Source: Denticeps clupeoides (lineage: Eukaryota > Chordata > Actinopteri > Clupeiformes > Denticipitidae). From it: a stretch of 64,000 nt of DNA. Positions 1 to 13,200 of the stretch are shown in pieces. The position numbers and the translations under genes are program-made. The stretch covers positions 10,952,373-11,016,372 of the forward strand of contig NC_041726.1 in NCBI RefSeq assembly GCF_900700375.1, read 5' to 3'. The stretch's first letter is position 1, and each line of letters begins with the position of its first letter. Below the pieces are notes generated by a model, which worked only from the letters and a program-made list of their open reading frames with translations, was not told where the DNA came from and did no database searches.

Positions 1-135
1 CTCTGAATGGCGAAGCAGAACAACCAAAACACTCTTTACTGCCATTTCTAGCCCCTGCAGGACCACAGACAGGCCAGGGGAACTCGTATTAATGTTAAAT
101 AATCTCACAAAGTTTCATGTCACGACACCTCTACC
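1..135. repeat. dispersed repeat, edge fragment
   Basis: This stretch matches 52466-52580 with scattered differences, sharing for example CACTCTTTAC, CATTTCTAGCC and AACTCGTATTAATGTTAAA. Its first 46 bases also recur as an exact inverted copy at 3133-3178. It looks like one end of a non-autonomous mobile element cut by the window edge. I cannot assign a family. Confidence 0.6.
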
Positions 136-539
136 CACTGACTGAACCGCGACTATATAAACACGCCCATCTTCCTGGGTTCGACTTCCAGACCTTTACA
201 TCTCAACGCACGAGATGAATCAACCAATCAGAAAGCAGCTTGCAACGCCACTGGCAGCCGCTGCACTTTCATTTGGACGGAATCCCATCTTATTAGAATA
301 TCGACGTCCAGATAACGCGCTTTAAGCGCAGCTCTGCAGTCACTTTTAAAGTAGGCATGGCCCCAAAGAGGCCCGCAAGCTAAACTTCCACGCCAAGGAC
401 ACGCATTTACATATAGTAAAACATACAAACGTGCAAGTTTTATCTATGAGAGAGCTGAAGCCAGCTAAACCGGCCAAAACAATTAACAACGACCAAGGCC
501 TGATGCCACCCCGCCTCCTCGCTCCTCCAACTATTTTAA

Positions 540-956
540 TTACCAGTTTGGTAACTAACGTGACGCGCAGACCCGCTCCGGCCGGCTTATCGACAGCGCG
601 TCGCGGGCGTTCGGTAAACGGCACCTGGAAGCCTCAACTCGGTGAAGACGCGACCGCAGCTCCCCGCTTCTCCGCCACCCCGACACTTCTCCCTGCGCGG
701 CGCCCACTTCCGGTAGCGGCCATGCTTTAAATCAAAAGTCTGCCGACCTTCCGTGGAAAACGTTATAATGCGCTGTAATGTAAATGACACTTCAGCGCGA
801 TCGTATGTTAACGTTTGAGTGTGCGTGGGAACATTTTTATGCTAACATTTGACAATTTCTATTTTGTTGGCTGAAGACTTTTATTCTATTTCGAAACGTG
901 AACCCGACCCGGAAGTAGATTTAATTGCTGCGTTGCATGTCAATGTGAAACCGAAC
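540..956. promoter_or_regulatory. psma2 promoter region with ETS-type sites
   Basis: The DNA is CpG-rich between about 550 and 720. ETS-family core motifs occur at 706-713 (ACTTCCGG) and 909-916 (CCGGAAGT), the latter about 40 bp before the psma2 start codon. No TATA box is evident, as expected for a housekeeping proteasome gene. In mammals PSMA2 shares a divergent promoter with MRPL32. A small minus-strand ATG frame starts at 723, but I could not recognise MRPL32, so a divergent transcript is only a possibility. Confidence 0.45.
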
Positions 957-2875
<1,919 letters not shown>

Positions 2876-3053
2876 GGCATCGTCACCATCATTCCAGTCA
2901 GGATTCCATATCGGTTTCTCACAGTAACTTATGACTACTGCAGCACCATTTTGTATTCAGGTTCCTACACTCTTCATATAGAAGAAACAAACAATGGTTT
3001 TGTTAATTTTGTTCGTAAAATATAGTTGGCTTGCTGCATATTTCACCAGGTCG

Positions 3054-3059
3054 AATAAA
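3054..3059 (+). terminator. psma2 polyadenylation signal
   Basis: A canonical AATAAA lies 179 bp after the psma2 stop codon and is followed by a T-rich stretch. Confidence 0.7.
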
Positions 3060-3132
3060 ATCCACAATGTTTTCTTAACTATTTTTGTTAAAAGTGTTTT
3101 TTTTTTCCTCCCCTCCTACTTTGATGCACAGT

Positions 3133-3178
3133 AATGGCAGTAAAGAGTGTTTTGGTTGTTCTGCTTCGCCATTCAGAG
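3133..3178 (-). repeat. 46-bp inverted copy of window start
   Basis: This is the exact reverse complement of positions 1-46. Together the two copies flank psma2 about 3.1 kb apart. No transposase or target-site duplication can be judged because the left copy begins at the window edge. Confidence 0.8.
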
Positions 3179-3310
3179 AGCAGCATCTCGGTAATTATAT
3201 TTGTGAACAACACTTTCCAAGCCGCTTGCACAAAACTGTCAGTGATGACAAAATCCACGTAACTCCATGTGGACGTGATCATCAAATGACATTTTTAATC
3301 ATAAAACAAG

Positions 3311-5390
3311 TTATTTTCCTCCAAAATGCTGTACGAACTCGGACAGACTGTAAACTTTTCCACAGCCCACCTGGGTGTCCATACTGATGAAGTCATCAAG
3401 GTTCATTTTGGTTTCTGCACAAAATAAAAAAACAAAAATGACAATTTTACTTTTGTTCCCAATTCTGCTATAATGCCAAAAGAATCTCTTGCCCACAAGG
3501 GCGCAATATGAACTCCAGCATACGTCCAAACCGCTGATCGAAACCGACATCTATTATATTGTTGCTTTTTTAGTTGCCCCTGAATTAAGTATGATATTTA
3601 ATATAATAATCTACATATATAAGATGTATACTACAATACGCCCCTGCCAGACCGTAAAAAAACAAGTACATCTCATCATTATAGAAAAAAAAGGGAGGCA
3701 CGTACCTGATGTTTCTATGCATGGGTACGGGGGTGGCGGCATACGCCACTCGCCACCGGCATCCTTCATATGTGATCGATCAGACGCAAACGTGTTCAGG
3801 TACATTTCAGCAGGAATAACTCGCAACTTCCTGAAACCATGAATTTGTGCCTTCAAAATGTTTTTGTTCATTCACATTTTGTACAAGGAAGGACAAGAGA
3901 TGTCACAACAAATAAAAGTAAAGTGGCACTAATCTCAGAATAATTTACGCACGCTGACGCCCAAAAAGGTGCGAGTAAAACCAGATGTGAAGGTGACGTG
4001 ATCGTCATTGTGAGACACTGCGGAACACAATGAAACATGTCCTCTGCTTTTAACCGTCACCCTTGGTGAGCAGTGGTGCTTCGGGATCGGGATTCGAACC
4101 CACAACCTTCTGATTAACCGCAAGTCCACCACTGCCCCACAGTGTAATAAACCTTCATTAGGCTGTCCTAGTTAGGGTACCGGGCCACTGTAGCACCAAT
4201 ATACCACTATAACCACATATTTCAGTATCGGTCGTACAATGACACCGTCTGCCGCTGCTTCTGTTTGTTCTCTCCGAGACACTGAATCAAGCACACAGAC
4301 TACTGCCAGACCCCAGTGAAGAGACCAGCAGATAAATCCTGGTTCCTGACAACTGCTTTACAAGGACAAAACATGAAACAAACCAGAGGGTCACCACAGC
4401 CACCACCACCATTACAACTACAGCTCCAGGGATCTTCAAATGGACCAGTAACATCATTATGGACACGTAATCTAGACCATGACACTGACTACATCCTGGA
4501 CTTCTCCACCTCTTCAATTGTAGGACTTATTATTATATTGTACAAATCATCCCAAACCCTGCACTGACACCATTTGCAGGCTCACTCTACCCTGGAAGGG
4601 GGTCCCTCTCTGTATCACTCCTTCCCAAGGATTCCTCCTTTCTTTTTTTCTCTCTCCTAGAGTTTTTTTTCTGTGGAGTTTTTCCATGTGTACAGAAGGG
4701 TCAAGTGTGGGGGGTGTCAACTGTAGGGCCTATCAAAGCCCATTGAGACATACTGTATGTGATTTTGTGCTATATAAGAAATAAATGTTGCTGATGTTGT
4801 TATTACAGCAGGTTCACCTCCAGAAGGCCTTCGGGAGACCCTGGTCCGGCCTGAAGGCCTCCCGTGAGTATGTGCTGAGTGGACAGGGGAAAGGGAGGAC
4901 CGTGTCCAGGTCGTAAACCGAACCTTCTCCCTTCTGGTCCACGTGGAGGAGAACGACGTGGTAATCCTGCGGGGAGGGAACGAGACCAGTCATTCGAGCA
5001 TCGGCGAAGCTGACGAATGAACGAACGATTCCTACCCAGACCACGGGTTCAGAGCCGCGCCCCGACTTCTGCTTCCAGACAGGAATCTAGAAAAATCAAT
5101 AAATGACCAATAAAAAATGCGAACTGTCCGGACGAAGGAGAGCGACGGAAACGGACCGTTTTTCTTTCGTTGGATACGAAGACCGCGTAAACCTCCTCGG
5201 TCGGACACGTCCTCTGCTCCTGGACATACTCGCACAGCTTCCACACGTTTTCTTCGCTGAAACACAAAAGCGCGTTACTCCGATCGCGACACTGGAGCGT
5301 TTTCAATGTTGTTTTTTTGTAAGATGTTAAAGTTCCTCCTCACCAGTAACAGCTGGTGTAAATGCACTCTTCTCTCGGAGGGGTTATCAT
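3311..5390 (-). CDS. ntaq1: protein N-terminal glutamine amidohydrolase
   Basis: Exons in transcript order are 5344-5390, 5157-5256, 5036-5086, 4818-4966, 3706-3830 and 3311-3414. They total 576 nt, or 191 residues (human about 205). The enzyme converts N-terminal Gln to Glu on proteins and so feeds them into the Arg/N-degron pathway. The family's catalytic triad is present: Cys16 in [13 protein letters not shown], His69 in DYHVVLLH and Asp85 in [13 protein letters not shown]. The Cys16 codon is split by intron 1 (TG|C). Other diagnostic blocks are [26 protein letters not shown] and NLDDFISMD. The ATG at 5388-5390 is the only start close to the conserved region, giving an N-terminus about 12 residues shorter than in human. 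The intron 2 donor (gtccgt) is weak. Intron 4 carries a SINE and a second repeat. The older family name is WDYHV1. Confidence 0.94.
3985..4140 (-). repeat. tRNA-derived SINE, family A
   Basis: It lies in ntaq1 intron 4. Read on the minus strand it contains a pol III B-box (GGTTCGAATCC, seen on the plus strand as GGATTCGAACC near 4090-4100). On the plus strand the body contains GTCCTCTGCTTTTAACC and GGTGAGCAGTGG, shared with the copies near 8590, 11160, 30945, 38640, 42115 and 56000. The copy is internally shortened. Confidence 0.75.
4260..4800 (+). repeat. dispersed repeat with LINE-like 3' tail
   Basis: It lies in ntaq1 intron 4. The segment ends in a run resembling the 3' ends of teleost interspersed repeats: a T-rich tract, a CCCATTGAGACATACTGTA block, then GTGCTATATAAGAAATAAATG and a short degenerate GTTGCTGATGTTGTTATT tail. 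No protein domain was recognised. Family assignment is uncertain. Confidence 0.4.
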
Positions 5391-5634
5391 TTTCATACAT
5401 TAAACATATTTAAATCTGTTCAGTCTACACGTCCGACTCGCTGGAAGACCAGAAACAGCGCGGCGCGTCACATTATTTTGGTTCCGTCTGGGAAACACGC
5501 CTCGGCTTTTCAGTTCCGGTTCGCGGATTTTCACCTTACGGCTTTTCAGTCGGCTGTGCTGTGTAACACTTCGCCTGACTCGTCTTCCACTTTATTACTG
5601 ACGCAGTATTACAGGCTCGGACCCCCAACCAGCG

Positions 5635-5642
5635 TGACGTCA
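5635..5642. promoter_or_regulatory. CRE-like site near ntaq1 promoter
   Basis: A perfect palindromic TGACGTCA (CREB/ATF consensus) lies about 245 bp upstream of the ntaq1 start codon. Several CpGs are nearby. Confidence 0.4.
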
Positions 5643-5739
5643 CAGTCTCATGTGAATGTGAGTATCGACTGGGTTTAAAGGCAGTTTTAAATGCTGACTG
5701 TCGATAAAGTTTCATCAAATGACTATAAACTGTCAGTTC

Positions 5740-6665
5740 TTTTTATTGTTTTGACCCATTTTGCGACCCATAAATTGTGCAGTATGATTTGGTGTAAGGG
5801 AAAGCATCACAATTGCAGTTTCTGTACAATAAAGTCCACCCCGGCCCTGGGTTCAAGATGAAAACGCTGCTGCTGCTGTCATCTTCATATCGATTTGCGG
5901 ATCACGGATGGAAGTGTCACAGACTGTGAATTTGGCACATTTGAAACAGACGCTCCCATCTCTTCTTTTTCTGTCTGTGCGTAAGTCGCACTGCCTCTTG
6001 CCCGTACATTTACCGTTGAGCGGACGAGGTGCCCTTTTTTCTCCCACCAATCCACAGGACAGGTCATTGTGATGGGAAATGTCAACCAGATCGAGGAAGA
6101 GCCCACCAAACCAGTCTGGGTCCCCTAAAACGCAAGGCCAGAAATGTCCCTGTTTTAGAGAAAAGTTGCTTTGTGGATGGTGCCTCAGACTGCACGACCG
6201 TGTCCGGAAATGTTGTGACCCCCCCAACTTTCTGTTCATGGATGATAATGCTCCACCACATCGTGGCAGAATTGTCACAGCTCGACTTCAGGAAGCTGGA
6301 GTGCCTCATATGGTATGGCCATCAATGTCCCCTGACCTGAACCCCATAGAGCACGTCTGGGACCAGTTGCAGCAGAGACTGAATGATCGTACCCCACCCC
6401 TACGTGACCTGGCAGAACTGTGGAAGCACTTGTGGAAGAGCGGAACACATTGCCTCAGAACAACATCATGAGGCTGGTGAGGAGCATGAGACATTGCTGT
6501 CAAGCTGTCATTACGGCAAATGGTGGAAACACCCACTACTTACAAAATATTAAAGGGAACGTAGACTTCTTTCATTAAACTTCAGAGCAGTATAAGCCTA
6601 TATTTTCAGTAGCGTCTGTGTGCAAAGTATCGGAGTTGTTGAGACTTTGGGCCTGGGTGTTCAGT
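5740..6665 (+). mobile_element. decayed Tc1/mariner-like transposon
   Basis: The plus strand from about 6220 to 6560 encodes the C-terminal half of a Tc1-type DDE transposase. It shows MDDNAPPHRGRIVTARLQ with the second catalytic Asp, then SPDLNPIEHVWDQLQQR with the terminal Glu. A change of reading frame near 6440 precedes NTLPQNNIMRLVRSMRH and the family's usual end. The N-terminal DNA-binding half is not readable and the first Asp was not identified, so the copy is inactive. It lies between ntaq1 and msto1. Confidence 0.8.
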
Positions 6666-7418
6666 AATCCATCCCTGCTTTTAACTAGTCACTTGTCTGC
6701 CCACCTATTGCTTGTATAGCATACTGAGACTAAGATACTGCAGCCATACCAAGAATTTAATTATTTTTTTAATTATTAAAAGAAATTTGAATATTAAAGA
6801 AATGAGAATATTAACTAAAGAGAAAACAAAAAAAAAATAGCTTTCTTTAGCTTCTCAGACGGACGTTTTTTTAAACTCTTGCTTGAGACGGACAGATGTG
6901 TGAGGGTGGGTTTAAATTAGCCACGTGATCGGTCAGTCGGGGTAGTTAACCTCAGTTTCACCTCATCAGCATCCATTTTTGCGTCTCTCGTGATTGTGGA
7001 AATCAAATTAGCATATAAATTTAAAATATTTGATGAAACAAATTTAAGCAGCGGATTACATGGAAAAACTAGCATAATATAGCACAGAAGTTAGTTTGTG
7101 CAGCAATGCCAGACATACAATAGTTATCATTTGTACAATTATTTTACCCTCTGTATGAACAATAATTCCAAATAGTACTTCTATTACTTTCCTCTTAGTC
7201 GCTGTATTTTTACAGTACTTTTAACACTTCAGTCTAAAAACACATCTTCATGCTATATAGACAGAGAAAAAGCCTAATACATTTTATCTATAAACACTCA
7301 ACTTACAAACTTTCCAGAACAGTCTCCTCTGTAACTCTCTGACCTGTAATGAGTTCACCAGCGGTGTCCAATGACAGCAGGTTTTTCTATAAGCAAGCAG
7401 GTGTTGTCAGGACAGAAT
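6666..7418. other. intergenic, likely msto1 3' UTR side
   Basis: This is A/T-rich sequence with no readable coding exon. The part next to 7419 probably includes the msto1 3' untranslated region. I see nothing else of note. Confidence 0.4.
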
Positions 7419-10400
7419 TCAGTCATCATCATCTTCATCAGAGGAGGAGCGGAGGATCCCACTGCTGTCGTCACGGTAACAGAAAGCCAGGGATTTCAAC
7501 TGCTCCATGGCTTCCTGCAGGTCGCTGATTTCAAGGCCGTTGGACAGAAAGCTGGGGGCGACTCTGCGGGGATCCAGGGCGCTGGCCATCTTCTGTGTTC
7601 CTGCCAGCCACGGGCCCAGTGCTGTGCTGGACTGTAGAGACGTCAGCACGGGAAGACTGGAGACTGCAGGAGTCGCTGTTAAAAAAAAACAAAAAAAAAA
7701 AAACACCTTTTATATTAATTCTAGTCTACACCCCCCTCGCAGCTTCTATTAAATGTAGCACAAATGTTAACTCACAGCCAAGGGGTGGATACTGGCTCTG
7801 AAGAAAGCCCTGGGAACCCAGTGATTGGCTGAAGATTTGTGGAAAGGGTGGAGTCAGCTTACTCGGGCCAGAAACTAGCTGCAGTGCCCTTAAAAAGTGG
7901 GGGGGAAAAAAAAAAAAAAAAAAGTATTTGAATGTGGGACATAATCCAGGTTTCTATAGTTGCTCCTTCCCTTTTGCAGTTATGGAGACTATGATGAAAC
8001 CATTTTGATGAATCCAAATATATTTGGTATTTGTTAGAGCAGGAGAAATTGAAGTTTGATGAATCTGTTGTTCCAGAGTCGCCTCTTTTTACATTCATGA
8101 CATGATTTGTTCACTATTCTAATCATCAAAAGCCACATGAGATGCTCATTAAGGATCATTGAATGAGTGAATGATAAAGTTCAGCATAAGCGTTCAGGAC
8201 TGTTGTTCAATGTTCAACTTTTGGCTTTGTTTGCTATTTTTGTTTATTACATAACCTCACGTGTTATTTCATAATCCTGTGTCTTCGTTTTGTTCTATAA
8301 ATGTACCCATAAATGAGTAGGCGTGTCCAAACTTTTGACTGATACTGTGCTAAATGTGGCCCTGATATATTTTAAACAAGTTCTGGGAAAGCGTGTGTTA
8401 GGGGGGTTTCTCACATCGGGCTCGATGGGTAGTGAGAGCTGATGTAAGCAGCCAGGACTTCCTCTCCACTCTGTAGACTGTGCAGGGATGTAGGGGGCGG
8501 ACTTCCTGGGATTGGTGGACTGGAGTCAAACATGACAGAGGCAGAAGATTCCAAAATTAATTCATGCAAACAATAAAAAGTTTGTTTTATTTGAAACATT
8601 GCAGCACACTGTGCACACAACAAAATGAGACCTCTGCTTTTAACCCATCACCTTTGGTGAGCAGCGATTATTTCAGAATAAGATAATATCCTCACCTGAC
8701 CAAGTTCTGGCCCTCAAATCCTCGGAAGGTCACCGACTGGCCAAAACAACGCCCGCCATCCAGCTCAGGGCAGGCGGAAAGAGGTTTCCATGGCAAAGCA
8801 TCAGCGTAAACATTAAGAGCGTCAGGCAGACAGCTGCCGTGCATCATGGGAAATGGAATGGCACCGTAAGCAGCAACCACCTGAAAAACAAACTGGCATT
8901 ACTTTTCTCAAATCATACTATATTTTAAGTGACTTGTTTTCAGTAAGATACTAATGTTCCATCAAGTCTTTCTAACAAACATTCTTACCTTCCTGCCAGA
9001 AACAGTGAGCGCATCAGCCAGCTGCCACATGGGGGTGCTGTGGCTCCTCAGTCTGTAGGACACGGTCATTGTGTCCAGCGCTAAAGCCAGCAGAGCACTG
9101 CTGTGGTACCATAGAGTCGACTGCAGGAGGAAAGAAAAGAAGTGCTCAGTCAGTAACGAAGCATCAGAACCAGCTTCTGTAAAAAGGTAGCTGTGTAGTA
9201 GACTCGCATCATAGTTGACGTGGTTGAAGCTGACTGGGGAGGTGGGTCGCAGACCCAGGCCACCCCTCAGGGTCAAGGGGCAGAAGAAGGAGCTGTGGTT
9301 GGCCATTTGGACAGTTCCCAGAGCATGATTCAGTAAACGATACACCTCCTTGACAGAAGTCTGGGACAATATTAACAAAAACAACAAATTTCAGTACATT
9401 ATATCTGGCAGCAGATGGGAAAATAAGAAGGATGTCAGATAAATTAATCAATTAGTTTATTTTAAAGCATAAACCAATTTACATACGATCAATATATTCA
9501 AGACTCACAGAATCTGGATGATTGATTGGTGCCAAACCCCAGGTAAGGATGCCGCGTCCACCATAGGAATCTCGTAGCAGCTCTGTGACCCTCGACCCCA
9601 AGCCAGAGAAACCATCAGTGAGATCACAGAAGACCTGGAATCCCTAGAAAAGGAAGTAGTTTATAGTTGTTGTGTTACTGTATATTATGCGATGTGCGGG
9701 TACAGTGACGGGTGAGATTTTTTTTTTGGCCCACAGTAGAAAAATCATCTCTCCAATCTCATATCAATTTATAATAATAAAGTTATGTTTCTACAGTCAG
9801 CTAGCTACGTACCTGCAGGTAATCACACTCCTCAACAAAGAAGTGCAGTCGGTCCTCCAGCTCCTCCACCACTGAGCCCTGACACAATGCTTCACCCTGG
9901 CTGAAAGCCTCCAGACGGTGTGACTCCCTACGCATGAAGGATAAAATATGCACAATATAATAATAATTTTGACATTTTGGGATACTTGTCAAATAAGGGC
10001 CACATGTAGACGCACCCATCATGGTTGTACTGGTTGATGACAGAAATGGTCCTGGGGTGGAGGTGGAGCCGCAGAAAGTCAGACCACACCCGCACACTGC
10101 CCTCCAACTTGTACATCTTCTGTGCACGCTCCAGGCTTCTGTTCACGGTCTCCATGGTAACAGCATCTACATGGGTTCAACAAGCCACATTTGGCTTTTT
10201 TCATACTCCATGTAGTCTACACCTACAGCCGCTCAAACATTAAGCCAAAAACATTTTACCTGAAGACTGGGGCACGGGAGGACTGGTGAAATCTGCTTCT
10301 GCCAAGATCTCTCCATTCTGGGTACATATACAACAAAGCAGTCAAAGCACACCACTAGACTGACAACCAGCACATAAACAGTGTTAATGATGCACAATAT

Positions 10401-11917
10401 GCACAGAAACACAGACAAAAGATATTAAACTGTAGCAAAACAGCTGGACATGGCCAGCACAATTTCAGTAACACTCACGTCCAACTTTTCCAGATCCTGC
10501 AGGAAAGTATTCTTTGCTGGTGGACTGTGTTGATGCATCATCACCTGGCCCTGCCTGATGATCAATTATAATCATTATAAAGTAAATGCATTAGCATTTA
10601 ACTGAAACAACACTATGAATTTCACAAATTTCTGCAATTTGTATTTCAGGATAACAGATGTTAATAGTTCCATGTCTGCATTTGGCCTCTAGAGAGGCTT
10701 GATTGAATAAACAAATGCACTTTTTTGCTGAAAAATGCTCCCTCAGCTGTTAAATATTAGAACCACTTAATATTTAAATATAAAAAAAAGAACATTTGCA
10801 GCTTTTGATCCGTGGCTATTTTCATAAATTAAAAAATATGTCTCAATGTTATTTTCTGTTTTCTATTGGGAATAAAATATAGGCAATTTATACAAATTCC
10901 TCTCCAGCCACCAGCTACATGAACTGTAGCGGCAATATTAACAGAAGGAGTCCACACGTACCACGTTAGGGCACCGCTGTCTTTTCCAGATTCATACAGG
11001 CTGCCGTCCTGCCTCAGTGTGTGGAGGCTGCCTGTAACACGTCATTCAGAAATTGCATGCTTGGCTGTATATTTCTATACAATTTGAAAAAAACAAAATC
11101 AAATGTCATGTCTGGCATAGAAGCCAGACTAAATAATAAATAAAATAGTGATTGAAGTGATTGTCACTTGTGATACACAGCAGTACAGAACACAGTGAAA
11201 TTTGTCCTCTGCATTTAACCCATTTCACCCTGAGTGAGCAGTGGACTACACTGAGCCACGGGCCAGTCCATGAGTGTAAATCACGAGTGTGTGGTCGAAC
11301 CTTTGAGGTCCATGGCGATGAGGCGCGGGGTGTATGTGACCTGTCCGCCCAGAGTGACCCCCTCTCTGAACAGGACATCGCTTTGCAGGTCTCCTGGGGG
11401 CGAATCCGGCTCATAGCAGAGAGATGCATCCTAAAGGAGGGCTCAGACACGTAAGGTATCATCCATAAAAACGTAATATAGAGTGTAGTTACATGGGGCA
11501 GAAGATGTGGTCCCGAAGGGTCGGTGGAGGAACCAGCCTATGAACCAGAAGAATGATGAACGTAACACCATTGTGTCCCTAAGGCGCTCTGGACAAGATT
11601 GTCTAAGAAATTATGTAAATGTACATTCATATTTATTGCATTTATCAGGCGCCCTTATCCAGTTCAGGGACACGATGTTAGTTAGTGAGATTTGATCCTG
11701 GTTCATAGGCGAGTGAGAGCAGGTTATTCAGACTGTCACAATTTCCAAATGACAATACCTGTGACGTTAACAGCTACACAAGCGTGAGCCTTAACTATAG
11801 ATAACTACAAAAAAAAAAAAACTCACGACTTACCTGCAAATTCCACCAATGAGTTCCCACAAAGTTGGAGTAGTGTCCGAGCTGTAGCGTAACCACTTCT
11901 CTACACACACCGCTCAT
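7419..11917 (-). CDS. msto1: misato homolog, mitochondrial distribution regulator
   Basis: The 13 exons are 11834-11917, 11301-11430, 10962-11031, 10479-10554, 10260-10317, 10016-10166, 9813-9927, 9509-9643, 8989-9360, 8696-8880, 8415-8519, 7776-7861 and 7419-7675. They total 1824 nt, or 607 residues (human about 570). MSTO1 is a tubulin/FtsZ-related protein needed for mitochondrial morphology and distribution. The N-terminus matches the misato segment ([16 protein letters not shown]). Other strong blocks are [53 protein letters not shown] and [12 protein letters not shown]. Exon 9 carries an extra in-frame segment of about 26 residues between NYDAS and LWYHSSALL. The exon 12 acceptor (7861) is inferred from reading phase and lacks a good pyrimidine tract. 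The C-terminus ends in an acidic run (SSSDEDDDD). SINE and Tc1 fragments sit in introns. Confidence 0.93.
7960..8352. mobile_element. Tc1-like non-autonomous remnant
   Basis: It lies in msto1 intron 11. It shares its body with the element at 47040-47725, for example CCAAATATATTTGGTATTT versus AACATATTTAGTATTT, GTCGCCTCTTTTTAC and GATGCTCAT. It ends in a Tc1-type terminal sequence (GAGTAGGCGTGTCCAAACTT) near 8317-8336. The opposite terminal repeat is missing. No coding potential. Confidence 0.6.
8580..8670 (-). repeat. SINE family A fragment
   Basis: It lies in msto1 intron 10 and contains only the CCTCTGCTTTTAACCC and GGTGAGCAGCG part. The tRNA head is absent. Confidence 0.6.
11155..11260 (-). 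repeat. SINE family A fragment
   Basis: It lies in msto1 intron 2. It shares TGATTGTCACTTGTGA, GTCCTCTGCATTTAACCC and GAGTGAGCAGTGGA with family A copies, and is truncated before the tRNA head. Confidence 0.6.
11615..11725 (-). repeat. SINE family B fragment
   Basis: It lies in msto1 intron 1. It has the tail-side block GCATTTATCAGGCGCCCTTATCC and a degenerate B-box side (TTTGATCCTGGTTCATAGGC). The middle of the element is deleted. Confidence 0.6.
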
Positions 11918-12379
11918 GGCAGCACGCCTGTTTAAACGCTAACTACGGTATATTAAATTTTACAAATGAAAGCAACAACATTTTGGAAATTTTGCCTAAT
12001 TGTAAACACGCTAGCTACATGACATAGCGCTTCTAGCCGTGTCACTGTAACAGCGACTGAGTGGCATGATAAACCGGCCTCCGCAACTCTGTGATTGGTT
12101 ACTTTAAACATCCCCGGACTCTGATTGGACACTGGAAATGTCAATCTGAGTGCAGTTCGGTTTCACCGCGCCAAACGAGCACACGTGCAGTGTGATGGAC
12201 CAAAAAATTGACACCGTATTGCTCCGGGTTTTGGACAGTTTTAATTAACATTTAGTAAGATAAATCTGAGCAAATCTTTATTTGTCCCCATAATGCCAAG
12301 TATTTAAATTCAAAGTCATATTTTTGTAGTCAAATATCCGAAATTAAGTTGTTTTGGCATTGTTTTGAAGGCGTGAACA

Positions 12380-13200
12380 GGCGAGTCGGGACTAATAAGA
12401 GGAGGACGCACAGCGCCTTTTACAATGATTTACGTGGCCACACCTGTTTTCTGCCACGCCCATCACCAAACAGACGCGACAGGTGACGCGACACCACGAC
12501 ACGCGACGCGACGCCAGCGGACTAGTCTTTACTTTCTCGGCCGAGTCCATAAGCGACATTTTCACCTGGCCTCGGTAAGAGCTTTCTTCTGCTTACCTTC
12601 CTATTTTAACTTTGAATGTGAATAATTCCAAACTTCTGACGTTTGAGACTTTCACTTCCCTAAACCTGACGTCGGTGACGTCATAACTCCGGTATCGGTG
12701 TAATTTTTTCCCCCTTTTTTTTCCTTTTATGGAATTAATTTTTATTTCTTTTGGCCAGCGTCTCTTCAGCTTCCCGTATGTTCTGTTCGTTCATGATGGA
12801 ACGTGATCGAACAGCTTCGGAATGCAGGTGGAGCTGGAAGAACTGCATGTGGAGCTGTTTTAGCTCCTCTTCCTGCGTGGGCCAGTGGGTGTGGGTACCG
12901 TCTATCAAAGTGGAAATCGACATTTGATGACTTGTGACATTTGCAATTTTTTTTCTCCCTGTCTTTTTTTTTTTTTTATGTTTTTAGGACATCAAATGAC
13001 AGTTTGGCAGCAGGTAAACCCAGGATGGCTCTGTTGGTGGATTAAGCGTTAAGCGACATCGGAGATAAAGCAGAGTTATGGCCACCTAAAGCACTAAAAG
13101 ATAAGGGCGCCTAGTAAATGATTGCTTTTCAATGTGGTTAGTCATTATTGTGATCGGAGGCGATTAGCGCGATCAGCATTTCAGAAGGGGATCGTTTAAC
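12380..13200 (+). promoter_or_regulatory. tmem79 promoter and 5' untranslated exons
   Basis: A CpG-rich stretch at about 12380-12560 ends in a good 5' splice site (CTCGgtaaga near 12573), suggesting a first noncoding exon. A pyrimidine tract and TTTAG acceptor near 12988 suggest that the ATG exon begins there. A perfect CRE (TGACGTCA) lies at 12676-12683. This shared head-to-head interval also contains the msto1 promoter (11918-12250). Confidence 0.5.

Noticed and set aside
587-790. Minus-strand frame beside the psma2 promoter considered as divergent mrpl32
   Set aside because: The translated residues do not resemble MRPL32 and there is no splice support inside the window.
4085-4105. B-box sequences considered as tRNA genes
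   Set aside because: No cloverleaf or full tRNA length; the same box recurs in a dispersed family, so they are SINE heads.
5853-6278. Minus-strand open frame of 141 codons
   Set aside because: It overlaps the Tc1-like element whose readable transposase is on the plus strand; the minus frame has no recognisable domain.
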